Notes: generated from the letters alone by a model not told the origin. Positions 17,681-28,567 are shown, counted from the first letter of the stretch. The stretch: DNA of 64,000 nt from Achromobacter pestifer (GCF_013267355.1 NZ_CP053985.1:310001-374000); one strand, 5' to 3'. A program made the numbers and translations.

Positions 17681-18078
17681 AGCCCAGCTCCCGAAGGCAC
17701 GAAGACCACTTGCGCGGCCTCGCCGTCGCCGACGATCCTGGCGCTGACGCGCATGCCGATCCGCACCTGCGCCGGCGCGATCTGCGCGACGCGACTCATC
17801 ATCCGCGCGCCTTCCTGCAGGTCCACGAGACAGACGTTGTAATCGCCGCCCTGCTCCGCGTTGCGATACACGGTGGTGCTGGCGTACACCACGCCCTCGC
17901 CCGTGGGGCTGAACCAATCCAATGCCGCGCCGCCGCAATGGGGACATACGCAGCGCGGATAAAACACCGCCTGGCTGCAATCGGCGCAGCGTTGGATCTG
18001 AAACCGGCCCGCCGCCAGGCCATCCAGATAAATCTGCTCGGGTCCGCCCGCTGCCTTCGCACTGCTCTGGATCTCCAC
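17677..18078 (-). CDS. DUF35 OB-fold/zinc-ribbon acyl-CoA-associated protein
   Basis: A 133-residue protein starting at GTG 18078 with AGGAGG 6 nt upstream. The N-terminal rubredoxin-like zinc ribbon has two CxxC pairs (RCADCSQ and CVCPHCGG). An OB-fold follows (GEGVVYASTTVYRN, YNVCLVDLQEGARMMS, VRIGMRVSARIVG). DUF35 proteins partner SCPx thiolases or hydratases and stabilise or channel their acyl-CoA. Coupling by ATGA to the thiolase gene supports such a pair. It is the first gene of the cluster. Confidence 0.9.
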   Translation of the reverse strand: MEIQSSAKAAGGPEQIYLDGLAAGRFQIQRCADCSQAVFYPRCVCPHCGGAALDWFSPTGEGVVYASTTVYRNAEQGGDYNVCLVDLQEGARMMSRVAQIAPAQVRIGMRVSARIVGDGEAAQVVFVPSGAGL

Positions 18079-18176
18079 CCATGCCTCCTGTCGTGTCGTC
18101 TTCTGAACCTGCCAACGTTGCGGCTCAGTGTAGGGACAGGCATGCGGCGGATAAACGGGTCCGAGGGCAAATCACC

Positions 18177-18206
18177 TTTAACTTTGCGCGCGGGAATGGC
18201 TAAGAT
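18177..18206 (+). promoter_or_regulatory. Candidate promoter of the LysR gene
   Basis: TTTAAC (18177-18182), an 18-bp spacer and TAAGAT (18201-18206) form a reasonable sigma-70 promoter 27 nt before the LysR ATG. The 154-bp divergent space (18079-18232) would also hold the acyl-CoA cluster promoter and the regulator's binding sites; no clear T-N11-A palindrome was assigned. Confidence 0.45.
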
Positions 18207-18232
18207 GGCGTGCACCCATCAGCTCGACCGCC

Positions 18233-19165
18233 ATGTACATCCTGATAGACCATCTCAAGCATGTTCTGAATTTCGTGCGCGTCGCGGACAGCGGCAGCTT
18301 CACGGCCGCGGCGCACCGGCTCGACATTTCAACCGCATCGGTAAGCAAGAGCGTGTCGCTGCTTGAAGCCAAGCTGGGCGTGAAGCTGCTCAACCGCACC
18401 ACGCGCAACCTGTCGCTGACCGACGATGGCGAATTGCTGCTGCAGCGTTGCCGCCACATCCTGCTGGAAGTCGAAGCCGCCGAGGCCGAGGTAACCGGAG
18501 CCAGCCTGATTCCGCGCGGCAAGCTGCGCGTGCATGCGCCGGTAGGCTTGGGCAGAAAGGTCATCATGCCCGCGCTGCTGTCGCTGACCGCGCGCTATCC
18601 GGAACTCTCGATCAACGCGGATTTCAGCGACCGCATGCCCAATCTGGCCGAAGAAGGGCTGGACGCCACCATACGGATCGGCGTCACGGCGGATTCGCGT
18701 GTCATCGCCAAGACCCTGTCCCGGCTGCGCTACGTCACCTGCGCCAGCCCCGCCTATCTGGCCGCGCATGGCACGCCCGCCACGCCCAACGAGCTGGAAC
18801 GGCACAACTGCCTGGCCTACGTCCAATGGCAGACCGGCCGATATCACGAATGGGATTTCCAGAAAGGCGATGAGCGCTACACGATCACGCCCGGCGGCAA
18901 CCTGAATGTGAACCATCCGGAAGCCATCCTGGACGCCGTGGTGGCCGGCGCGGGCATCGCCCGCATGGCCAGCTTCATCGCGGAGTCTGCCGTGCTGGAC
19001 GGACGCCTGAAACTGATCCTGACCGACTGGATCGCGCCTGGCGCGCCGGTCCAGCTGGTCTATCTGCCGAACCGGCACCTGTCGCCGCGCATCCGGGCCT
19101 TCGTGGATGCGATGACAGAGGCGCTGCCGCCCCAATTGCCTTGGGAAAAGGCGATGGGGCTGTAA
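18233..19165 (+). CDS. LysR-family transcriptional regulator
   Basis: A 310-residue regulator. The winged helix-turn-helix is at residues about 5-65 (FVRVADSGSFTAAAHRLDIS, then ASVSKSVSLLEAKLGVKLLN and RTTRNLSLTDDGE). A co-inducer-binding domain with the periplasmic-binding-protein fold follows from about residue 93. Segments such as LRVHAPVGLGRKVIMPAL, LATIRIG-like and VVAGAGIARMASF place it in the CrgA/DmlR group of LysR proteins. It is divergent from the OB-fold/thiolase gene, the usual position for the regulator of an adjacent operon. The ligand is probably a substrate or CoA-thioester of that cluster, which is inference. Confidence 0.93.
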   Translation: MYILIDHLKHVLNFVRVADSGSFTAAAHRLDISTASVSKSVSLLEAKLGVKLLNRTTRNLSLTDDGELLLQRCRHILLEVEAAEAEVTGASLIPRGKLRVHAPVGLGRKVIMPALLSLTARYPELSINADFSDRMPNLAEEGLDATIRIGVTADSRVIAKTLSRLRYVTCASPAYLAAHGTPATPNELERHNCLAYVQWQTGRYHEWDFQKGDERYTITPGGNLNVNHPEAILDAVVAGAGIARMASFIAESAVLDGRLKLILTDWIAPGAPVQLVYLPNRHLSPRIRAFVDAMTEALPPQLPWEKAMGL

Positions 19166-19180
19166 GGATGCGCGCGCCGC

Positions 19181-19774
19181 TTACAGCAGCAGTGGTGAAA
19201 TCTTGCTGCCGTCGACCGACACCCCGGCCATGAGGCCGCCGTTGTTCAACACGAAGCCGACGATGGGCTGCTGCGCGGTGTAGGTATCGATGCTGCCGTT
19301 GACGCCCACATTGGCCACCGCAACCGTCGCGTCCGCCCCCATCGTCCAGCCGCTGCTGGCGCGGAACTTGGCCAGGGCGCCGTCCGTCATGAACAGCACC
19401 ACCATCGCCTTGGACTGCGCGCCAGCCTGCAGACCGATGGAGCCGCCCGTGATGCTGTAGTAGCCGGTATCCGAGCCGCCCACGCGCAACACGCCGCTTC
19501 CATGCTGGGCTCCCACGATGAAGCTCGCGCTCAACACGCCCGGAAACACCAGCACGCCGCGTGCGCGTTCCACCAGTTGCTTGGCCTGGGACGAGGACTG
19601 ATAGAGCTTGGTCAGCGTCGCGTCGGCTGCGGTATCGAGTTCCTGCCGCTTTTCCGCGGCCGTGGCCGAGGATTGGGCGGTGGTCGTGGTGCAACCGGTG
19701 AACACCAGGCTGGCCACACCGAGCATCGCGGCGATCACGCCGGCCCGGCCTGCCTTGGGGAAAGTATCAAGCAT
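19181..19774 (-). CDS. SYLF/YSC84-domain lipoprotein
   Basis: A 197-residue lipoprotein with signal and lipobox VFTGC (Cys near residue 28). The SYLF domain follows: KQLVERARGVLVFPGVLSAS, VGAQHGSGVLR, GYYSITGGSIGLQAGAQSK, a DGALAKFRASSGWTMGADAT region, and a C-terminal GLMAGVSVDGSKIS. Bacterial SYLF lipoproteins are envelope proteins of uncertain function; the eukaryotic domain binds phosphoinositides. The ribosome site AAGGAG precedes ATG 19774. It is convergent with the LysR gene (15-nt gap) and not obviously functionally linked to it. Confidence 0.9.
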   Translation of the reverse strand: MLDTFPKAGRAGVIAAMLGVASLVFTGCTTTTAQSSATAAEKRQELDTAADATLTKLYQSSSQAKQLVERARGVLVFPGVLSASFIVGAQHGSGVLRVGGSDTGYYSITGGSIGLQAGAQSKAMVVLFMTDGALAKFRASSGWTMGADATVAVANVGVNGSIDTYTAQQPIVGFVLNNGGLMAGVSVDGSKISPLLL

Positions 19775-20099
19775 CTAGCGCTCCTTCTTGTTGTTGGATG
19801 CTCCGTCGGGTGCTCCCGGCAGGAACGTCACCATCCTACCTGGGATTTTCCGGCCCTGGCGCCATGCAACCAGGTCTGCGTTACGTCCTGTTCCAAGACG
19901 AGCAAGTGTCATTACACTTGACCAACATTTCCCCACTTATTGGCATGGAGACGCACAGCAGAATGCCGCCTTCGCCATGCATCGCGCACATTTTCTTCAG
20001 ATGGAAATCCGCGTCTGAACATAATCGACATCGACGCCGCGGGACACCGCCAGCCCTTGATCAGGCTGAACCTTGATCAATCATTTTCGAGCACGACCA

Positions 20100-20258
20100 A
20101 TGAAGTGGATTTTGATTTCAACACTATGCCTATTCGCGTCCGGTTGCGGTGTCGTTGCCGCCCCTTGCCGTATTGCATCTGCCGCCATCAAGATCGTGCC
20201 GATCGTCGGCGATGTCGCTGCGGCGCCGACGGATGCTTGCGCGGAAGTCATCGACTGA
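20100..20258 (+). CDS. Small Cys-rich lipoprotein
   Basis: A 52-residue protein. ATG 20100 starts MKWILISTLCLFASGC, a lipoprotein signal with lipobox FASGC (Cys16). The mature part would be only about 37 residues, with further Cys at 23 and 47 and a hydrophobic AAIKIVPIVGDVAAAP stretch. A TTG start 9 codons earlier is possible but would spoil the short basic n-region. The sequence recalls the small lipoproteins annotated as DUF6726 in betaproteobacteria; this is recollection, not a search. No function is known. The ribosome site is weak. Confidence 0.65.
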   Translation: MKWILISTLCLFASGCGVVAAPCRIASAAIKIVPIVGDVAAAPTDACAEVID

Positions 20259-20562
20259 TGCAGCGACGACACGGCGGATCAGAAAAATCGGGAGCGTGAG
20301 GATTTTTGTGTGCAGGCCTATCACACAGCCAAATCACCCTCGGTGTGGCAGGCGAAGGTTGACGCCAGGAAGGCTGGTTGGATAAGCAAAAAGGAGCCAA
20401 GTCATCCACCGCCAAGCGCGAAGAACGCGCTTATGAATCCGCGAAATGAACGCTCTGGACCATTTGAAACACCCTAGCAATATGACGTTTTAGATATGAG
20501 TGCCAGATGGCGCGACCAACAATGTACAATTTAAATAATAATTAAATAATAGAGACAAGAAA
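20259..20562. other. Non-coding stretch before the acyltransferase gene
   Basis: No gene was recognised. The last 60 bases are markedly AT-rich (runs of TTTAAATAATAATTAAATAA type), unlike the surrounding DNA, and may contain the promoter of the acyltransferase gene. A GACAAG sequence precedes that start and is a weak ribosome site. Confidence 0.5.
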
Positions 20563-21642
20563 ATGATCCGGAACATCCCCGCCCTCACCGGCGTGCGCGG
20601 GTATGCTGCGCTTTGGGTGGTGTTGATGCACTATACGTGGGGAGCGGGCATAAAAGGCGATGGGCTTTTCATGCACATCTTGTTGTATGGATTTTCTGGG
20701 GTCATTGTTTTCCTGGTCCTGAGCGGGTTCGTAATGGCCCACGTCTATCCAGAATTTAGAAAATCGGTGAATCCAGCTCCATACCGAGCCTACTTCTACA
20801 AACGCATAGCCCGCATTTACCCTATGCACTTGGTAACGTTATTCGCGTTTCTAGCACTGATGAAAGCTGGCTACCCGATCGAGACTCCCAATGAAACGGC
20901 ATACACGTTTGGTCTCAATTTGCTCTTGATACAAGCCTGGGGATTCGTGAACCAGTTTTCATGGAATGCGCTGTCATGGACCATTAGCGTCGAGATGTTC
21001 GCCTATATCTGGTTCCCATTCACCGCTCTTGTGATGTTCAAGCTTCCAAGGTTTTTTGCGGCCGCGGTGATGGCTGGAGTGGTCTGGATTCTCATCGAAA
21101 TGCCGCACGTCAGACTGCTTCAATCGGCCGGGATAGACGTTAACGGCATCGTACTCGCTCACGGGAATTTCCTGATTCAGTTCTCATCTGTTTTTGTTGC
21201 TGGGGTAGCTCTTTATCGAGTCGTCGAAGGTATCGACAAGCTCCCCGCGGCAGTTTCTGATGGGCTGATCATCGCAGGTATTGCCGTATTCGCCTATGCA
21301 TGCGCCACCCCCTTCCACTCCTGGATCATGACCTGCGGTGCACTGCTGCTGATCGCCGGCCTACTGTGCGACAAAGGGCTGGGGCGCCTGCTTTTCGGAA
21401 ACCGAGTCTCAGTGTTCCTGGGGGAGATTTCCTACTCCCTTTATCTGACGCACTTCCTGCTCAACGTGGTGCTGTCGATCGAAATCGCAGGATTGCGCCT
21501 GGCCGATAAGATATCCTTGGCGATTTGCACGGCAACGATTTCCTACTATCTGATCGAGCGGCCTTCTCGTAGAATCCTGCGCAAACTGGGCACCAGAAGG
21601 AAAATGGTCGCCCAGGCAGATGTTGTACCGGCCACGACGTAG
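20563..21642 (+). CDS. Acyltransferase family 3 membrane protein (OafA/YrhL type)
   Basis: A 359-residue multi-pass protein with about ten hydrophobic segments. The N-terminal family motif is present: ALTGVRGYAALWVVLMHY (Arg and His expected to be catalytic), FLVLSGFVMAHVYP and an RIARIYPMHL segment. WTISVEMFAY carries the conserved Glu and the end has ISYSLYLTHF. Such enzymes transfer acetyl or other acyl groups to surface glycans such as O-antigen or exopolysaccharide. It lacks the SGNH domain of longer members. Codon use and base composition are visibly more AT-rich than neighbours, which suggests acquisition by transfer; the nearby tRNA end would fit. Confidence 0.9.
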   Translation: MIRNIPALTGVRGYAALWVVLMHYTWGAGIKGDGLFMHILLYGFSGVIVFLVLSGFVMAHVYPEFRKSVNPAPYRAYFYKRIARIYPMHLVTLFAFLALMKAGYPIETPNETAYTFGLNLLLIQAWGFVNQFSWNALSWTISVEMFAYIWFPFTALVMFKLPRFFAAAVMAGVVWILIEMPHVRLLQSAGIDVNGIVLAHGNFLIQFSSVFVAGVALYRVVEGIDKLPAAVSDGLIIAGIAVFAYACATPFHSWIMTCGALLLIAGLLCDKGLGRLLFGNRVSVFLGEISYSLYLTHFLLNVVLSIEIAGLRLADKISLAICTATISYYLIERPSRRILRKLGTRRKMVAQADVVPATT

Positions 21643-22176
21643 GAGCAATGGATTTTGCCCACGCAGCAGCCATCGGCCTTAATCCGGCGATGGCTGCTTA
21701 GGCATCTCTTGCCTGCGCTGGTGTACCCGCGGAGATTGCTCCAAACTAGGGGCTACTCTGCAGCACTTCAGCTAACTCCGCCGTAACCACCTTTCCGCAC
21801 TCGATTAAGGATTGCGAGAGAACAGCTCGATCATGAGCTCGTCGAGCGCCCGGCGTCGCAGAGTCTCCATCCTGAAGCGACTCGCTGGATTTAGAGCCCG
21901 ACACAGGCAACAGGAACCCTTCGTCACTTGCGAGGAGGCCACCTGCCGGCCAAACTGCAAGAACAGTAGGCGAAGGTCGTTCGGGCGGTCGACGCGACCG
22001 GCAAGGCCGGGAATCGACAGGACGGAGGCTGCCGGCGACATCTGCCAGGCACCAGGGCAACTCTGCCATGGTTCGGCGACGACCACCGAGAAGGATGCCC
22101 AGTACCCAAAGGCGACAAGGCGGCGCCCACGCAATAAGCCAAATTGCGGAAAAGGCCAAGGATTGCGGAAAAGAAA
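21643..22176. other. Gene-free stretch between acyltransferase and tRNA
   Basis: About 530 bases with no recognisable gene. Open frames on both strands exist but none has a family match I recognise, a good ribosome site or typical codon use. An 11-bp sequence GATTGCTCCAA occurs at 21734-21744 and again at 22187-22197. It may be a decayed remnant of inserted DNA. Confidence 0.5.
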
Positions 22177-22204
22177 GCGGGCCTTGGATTGCTCCAAGAC
22201 CCGC
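22166..22204 (-). terminator. Intrinsic terminator after the rpoD-tRNA transcript
   Basis: On the minus strand GCGGGTCTTGGA pairs with TCCAAGGCCCGC around a GCAA loop with a small internal mismatch, followed by TTTCTTTT. It begins 8 nt after the tRNA CCA end, so it would end the rpoD-tRNA transcript. Confidence 0.75.
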
Positions 22205-22212
22205 ATATCTAC

Positions 22213-22291
<79 letters not shown>

Positions 22292-22300
22292 TAAAAACGA

Positions 22301-24568
<2,268 letters not shown>

Positions 24569-25336
24569 AGTCGCTTCCGTGGTCGTCGCAACCCGTTCGG
24601 GCATGTTGCACCGCATGAAGCCGCTTTGGACGGCAGCCCAACGCGGCGGTGTATACGGGTAAATCTGGTGAATCAGCGGAGGCCACACGGCTGCGTTGTT
24701 CGCAGCGCCGGCTCTTGCGAGCCCGCTTGGCGCCGTTCCGGTGCAATACCGGACTTGCGTCTTGCGTGCATGGCCTCATCCTGCGGGGGCTTCCGGACGT
24801 CGGGGGGGCTGCCTGCCTATAAATAGGCTTTGCTTGCTTATCGGGCATTTGCCCCAAGCAGCTGAGTAGACACAGCACCCAAACCACTAACGCTACGCGG
24901 AAATGACCGCCGCCGAACTGCTTGATTCACCGCTCAGCTATATTAATTAACTATGTAACAAATTTGACGCGCGCATCCGCTTTTATTTCTGCCGTTGCGC
25001 GCCCGACGTTCCATTTTCTGGAAACCGTCCGCCGCGTCCGGATCGCAGGTCCCGCGTCAAACCCATACATCCATTAGATTCCGGCAGCCGGAATAGATTC
25101 CACCCGCCGAATGCATTTCTTGTCGCCCACGCACCGTGGCACGAGGATTTCCGCCAAATTCAGCAAGAATCGAGTAGAAATCAACCGCAAACACCACAAT
25201 CCGTGTACACCAGACAGGTCACTAGGCTGGTTTTGCTGGCTTCGTGTACAACGACACCACAAAACCGCCTCCGCCCGTCCTGCCTCGCCGGCCCAAAACA
25301 GCTTCCGCCGGCGGACAACCTTTGATTTTAGCGCAT
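24569..25336. other. Long intergenic region between dnaG and rpoD with likely rpoD promoter
   Basis: 768 bases without a recognised gene. On the minus strand an AT-rich patch around 24941-24966 (TTGTTACATAGTTAATTAAT) is the best place for an rpoD promoter, about 375 nt before the start codon. A short symmetrical element GCCTATAAATAGGC is at 24815-24828, and a 12-bp palindrome TCCGCCGGCGGA lies about 25 nt after the dnaG stop. This gap is longer than expected if rpoD were simply cotranscribed with dnaG. Confidence 0.5.
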
Positions 25337-27406
25337 TTAGCGCACGCCAGCACCTTTCAGCACAGCCATGCGGCTGGAAAGCTCCAGATAGCGCTTGCGC
25401 GCTTCTTCCGTGACCAGACCCGCCGCGGCGAGCTTGGCAATCTCCAGTTTGGCCGAATCGAATTCGATGCGCCTCAAGGCATCGTCCCATTCGGTTTGCG
25501 GGTCCGGCAGGTCTTCCTTGGACAGGAGGTCGGCCCGCAGCCCTTTCAGTACCGTGGCCAGATCCGAATCAGGTTCCGCCGCCTCCAACAGGGCGCCGAC
25601 ATGGCGCGCGCCGCTAGATTGCGCCAGCATGATCAAATCTCTTACAAGACCTAGATGGGGGCCGTGGTCGATGACTTCAAGCTGCTGGTCACCCATGGAG
25701 TCAACCAGTTCAGGGTGCGCAAGCAACAGGCCCAGCAGGCGCTTGGCCAACGACGGCATGGTGCGGCGGCCTTCAAACCCGCCGACGTCGTTGTCGCGCT
25801 TGCCTTTCCAGTTGCCTTTGCCGCCCTTCCAGTCGCCCTTGCCTTTCCAGTCGCCTTTACCCTTCCATTCCTGCTTGGCGCCGCTGCGCTGACCGCCGCC
25901 ACCGCCACCGCCACCAAAATCGGAACCTTGGGACGGTAGATGGACTTGGTCCGCGTAGTCGGACTCATCGACCGGGATGTCTTGAAAGTCATGCCCGGCG
26001 AAGTCATAGCCCGTGTCCGGATAGCCCGGATCATGCTCCCGCGCCGGCGCCGCGGTCGCGCCCGCATCCCCGCCTACCGCGCCGGACTTGGGCGCGGGCG
26101 CGAAGGGCTTGGTGGGTTGCTGAGCCAGCACCTGAGCCATTTCTTCCGGCGTCAGCTGCACCAGCTTGGCCATTTCCCGCTCGATCTGCACGCGCAGCGC
26201 GCATTCGGGAATGGCGGCCAGCAAGGGCTTGGCCTCGTGCAGGCAACTGGCCCGCCCTTCGGCTTCCTCCATGTTGTGCCGCGAAGCCAGCTCATCCAGC
26301 AGGAAGCGGGACAGCGCCACGGCCTCACCCAGGCATGCCCGGAAGGCTTCGGCGCCCAGTTCGCGCACATACGAGTCGGGATCGTGTTCCGAGGGCAGGA
26401 ACAGGAAGCGGATCGCGATATCGTCGCGCAGCACCGGCAGACAGGCCTGCAATGCGCGCCACGCGGCGCGCCGGCCCGCCCCATCGCCATCGAAGCTGAA
26501 GATGACCTTGTCGCTGGTGCGCAGCAGTTTCTTGACATGGTCCGGCGTGGTGGCCGTGCCCAGCGTCGCGACCGCATTGGCGATGCCTTGCTGCGCCAGG
26601 CCGACCACGTCCATGTAGCCTTCGACCACGATGACCTGGCCTTCCTGGCGTATGGCCAGGCGCGCCTCCCACAATCCGTAGAGTTCATGCCCCTTGGAGA
26701 ACAGCGGGGTTTCGGGCGAATTCAGGTACTTGGGTTCGCCCTTGCCGATGATGCGGCCGCCGAAGCCGATGAGACTGCCCCGCGCATTGCGGATCGGGAA
26801 CATCACCCGTTCCCGGAAGCGGTCGTAGCGGCGTCCGTCCTCGGATTCGATGACCAGCCCGGACTCGACCAGGACGGGGTCCTCGTAGTTCGGGAAGACT
26901 TGCGACAGGCCGTGGCGGTCGGTGCCCGACCAACCCAGGCCGAAATGCGCCGCGATTTCACCCGTCAGGCCGCGCTGCTTCAAATAACGGATCGCTGCGG
27001 GCGATGCCCGCAACTGCTTGAGGTAATGCGCCTGAGCGGCATCCAGCACCTGCGTGTGGCGGGATTCCTCGGCCTTGCGGCGCGCGGATTCCTGCTGCTG
27101 GCGTGGACTGCGATTTTCTTCGGGGACCGTCATTCCCGCCGATGCCGCGAGCGTGCGCACGGCATCGGGGAAACTGGCGCCCGTGTGTTCCATCAGAAAG
27201 GTGATGGCGCTGCCATGCGCTCCACAACCGAAGCAGTGATAGAACTGCTTGGTGGGGCTGACAGTGAACGAGGGACTTTTTTCGTTATGAAAAGGGCACA
27301 GGCCAAGCAAGTTGGCCCCGCCCTTTCTCAACTGCACGTATCGCCCGACTACGTCGACGACGTCGACTCGGGCGAGCAAATCCTGGATGAATGATTCTGG
27401 AATCAA
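25337..27406 (-). CDS. dnaG: DNA primase
   Basis: A 689-residue primase. The CHC2 zinc finger is at the N-terminus (LCPFHNEKSPSF and HCFGCG; ligands near Cys37, His40, Cys58, Cys61). The catalytic core includes GFGGRIIGKGEPKYLNSPET, the TOPRIM motif VVEGYMDVV and FSFDGDGAGRRAA with metal-binding Asp. The C-terminal helicase-binding domain follows a long linker (about residues 430-570). That linker has a run of eight Gly and a WKGKGD-type tandem repeat. Total length exceeds E. coli DnaG (581), mostly because of the linker. It starts 19 nt after rpsU. Confidence 0.97.
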   Translation of the reverse strand: MIPESFIQDLLARVDVVDVVGRYVQLRKGGANLLGLCPFHNEKSPSFTVSPTKQFYHCFGCGAHGSAITFLMEHTGASFPDAVRTLAASAGMTVPEENRSPRQQQESARRKAEESRHTQVLDAAQAHYLKQLRASPAAIRYLKQRGLTGEIAAHFGLGWSGTDRHGLSQVFPNYEDPVLVESGLVIESEDGRRYDRFRERVMFPIRNARGSLIGFGGRIIGKGEPKYLNSPETPLFSKGHELYGLWEARLAIRQEGQVIVVEGYMDVVGLAQQGIANAVATLGTATTPDHVKKLLRTSDKVIFSFDGDGAGRRAAWRALQACLPVLRDDIAIRFLFLPSEHDPDSYVRELGAEAFRACLGEAVALSRFLLDELASRHNMEEAEGRASCLHEAKPLLAAIPECALRVQIEREMAKLVQLTPEEMAQVLAQQPTKPFAPAPKSGAVGGDAGATAAPAREHDPGYPDTGYDFAGHDFQDIPVDESDYADQVHLPSQGSDFGGGGGGGGQRSGAKQEWKGKGDWKGKGDWKGGKGNWKGKRDNDVGGFEGRRTMPSLAKRLLGLLLAHPELVDSMGDQQLEVIDHGPHLGLVRDLIMLAQSSGARHVGALLEAAEPDSDLATVLKGLRADLLSKEDLPDPQTEWDDALRRIEFDSAKLEIAKLAAAGLVTEEARKRYLELSSRMAVLKGAGVR
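25799..25870 (-). repeat. Short tandem repeat in the dnaG linker
   Basis: About four imperfect copies of an 18-21 bp unit encode W-K-G-K-G-D or W-K-G-G-K-G-N units. A CCA/CCG run encoding eight Gly lies just 5' of it in the gene (about 25893-25919). The array stays in frame, so it lengthens the linker without breaking dnaG. Confidence 0.8.
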
Positions 27407-27425
27407 TAGATTCGGGAATCAAAAA

Positions 27426-27638
27426 TCAATACAGGCGCGGGGGCAGTTGTTGGCTACGGATGCGCTTGTAGTGGCGCTTCACAGCGGCGGCGTGCTTGCG
27501 CTTGCGCTCAGCCGTGGGCTTCTCATAGAACTCGCGCGAACGCAGCTCGGTGAGCAAACCGGTCTTTTCGATGGTGCGCTTGAAGCGGCGCAGAGCGGCT
27601 TCAAACGGTTCGTTTTCCTTCAGTCGAACGATAGGCAT
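27426..27638 (-). CDS. rpsU: 30S ribosomal protein S21
   Basis: 70 residues starting [19 protein letters not shown] and ending in a basic tail ([20 protein letters not shown]), the standard bS21 length and sequence. The start at ATG 27638 gives the normal N-terminus; an upstream in-frame codon is not needed. It is the first gene of rpsU-dnaG-rpoD. S21 binds the 30S platform and helps the anti-Shine-Dalgarno region pair with mRNA. Confidence 0.97.
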   Translation of the reverse strand: MPIVRLKENEPFEAALRRFKRTIEKTGLLTELRSREFYEKPTAERKRKHAAAVKRHYKRIRSQQLPPRLY

Positions 27639-28024
27639 AAAGTGATTGGCCTGCTTGTAGGGTAACAAAAGTTGATGACAAACCTGGCTTGCTTACCAGC
27701 AACGCTGCGCGGGTCCAGGTACGCGTAAACGGCCTCGTCGATACCAAATCATACCAACAGAGGCAGATACCGCGAACGGGGAACCTTGAAAGCGCAATCC
27801 AGCGCCCCGGACTCCGATTGCAGTGCTAGCAGCACTGAACCACAGACCCATCCCGGATTTCCGCTGGCTGTTTCCGTTACCCAAAGACTACCCAAAGAGT
27901 AACAAGCCAAGTTCGGTTTAGCGATAACCAGCGATTCTAGCATGGTCATGGCTGTTTTGACTACTAGAGGGACAGTCTGGCGCCCTGGGCGGCCAGAATG
28001 CCCTCTCCTGCCGAACCGCCATGC
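27639..28024. other. Promoter region upstream of rpsU
   Basis: 386 bases with no recognised gene. A direct repeat TACCCAAAGA occurs twice, 12 bases apart, around 27880-27900. The interval must contain the promoter of rpsU and the 3' end of the phosphoribosyltransferase transcript. No strong terminator was identified. Confidence 0.4.
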
Positions 28025-28567
28025 TCAGCTCTTGGAGCCCTTGCGGATCCAGGCCTCGAGCTGATGCGGACGCAAGCTGTCGTAGTCTTCGAACGGCTGG
28101 TGGATCCAGGGATTCGTCGGCAGCTTGTCGACATAGTAGTCCGGCGTCGCCAGGGAATGCCCCTTCCACCACAGCACCGCGCTGCGCAGCTCGGTGATGT
28201 CGGCAAATTGGCTCTTCAGGTGATCGTAGACCTTGCTGAAGGTCTTACCGGTATCGACCATGTCGTCCACCAGCAACACCCGCCCGGACAAGGTGCCGCG
28301 CGTAATGGTGATGAACTGGGCGATATCCATGTCGCCCTGCTTGGTGCCGGCCGCTTCGCGATAGCTGCTCGTGGCCAGAATGCCCAGCGGCACATCAAAA
28401 ATACGGGACATAACATCACCGACGCGCATACCGCCGCGCGCCAGGCAAAGAATCTTGTCGAACTTCCAACCCGATTGATGCACCTGCAAGGTAAGGCGCT
28501 CGATCAGGCGGTTGTAGTCGTCCCACGTCACCCACAGATGGCTGTCATCATTGGTCGGCGTGCTCAT
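28025..28567 (-). CDS. Phosphoribosyltransferase (Gpt/Xpt-like purine type)
   Basis: A 180-residue PRPP-dependent enzyme, start MSTPTNDD at 28567 with AGGAG 10 nt upstream; a TTG two codons earlier is an alternative. The PRPP loop is VLLVDDMVDTGKTFS (near residue 97-111), and ILCLARGGMRVGDVMSRIF is the PPi-loop region. The C-terminal WWKGHSLATPDYYV and NPWIHQPFEDYDSLRP resemble bacterial xanthine/guanine phosphoribosyltransferases. It probably salvages a purine base. It follows purA, a purine biosynthesis gene, across a terminator-like hairpin. Confidence 0.9.
   Translation of the reverse strand: MSTPTNDDSHLWVTWDDYNRLIERLTLQVHQSGWKFDKILCLARGGMRVGDVMSRIFDVPLGILATSSYREAAGTKQGDMDIAQFITITRGTLSGRVLLVDDMVDTGKTFSKVYDHLKSQFADITELRSAVLWWKGHSLATPDYYVDKLPTNPWIHQPFEDYDSLRPHQLEAWIRKGSKS

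Noticed and set aside
21734..22197. 11-bp direct repeat taken as attachment sites
   Set aside because: Too short and not at the tRNA 3' end itself; kept only as weak support for past insertion.
21805..22206. 133-codon minus-strand frame beyond the acyltransferase gene
   Set aside because: No ribosome site, no recognised family, and it overlaps the terminator of the rpoD-tRNA transcript.
27749..27949. Possible integrase-like remnant upstream of rpsU
   Set aside because: The short frame has no catalytic residues of integrases; it is more simply promoter-region DNA.
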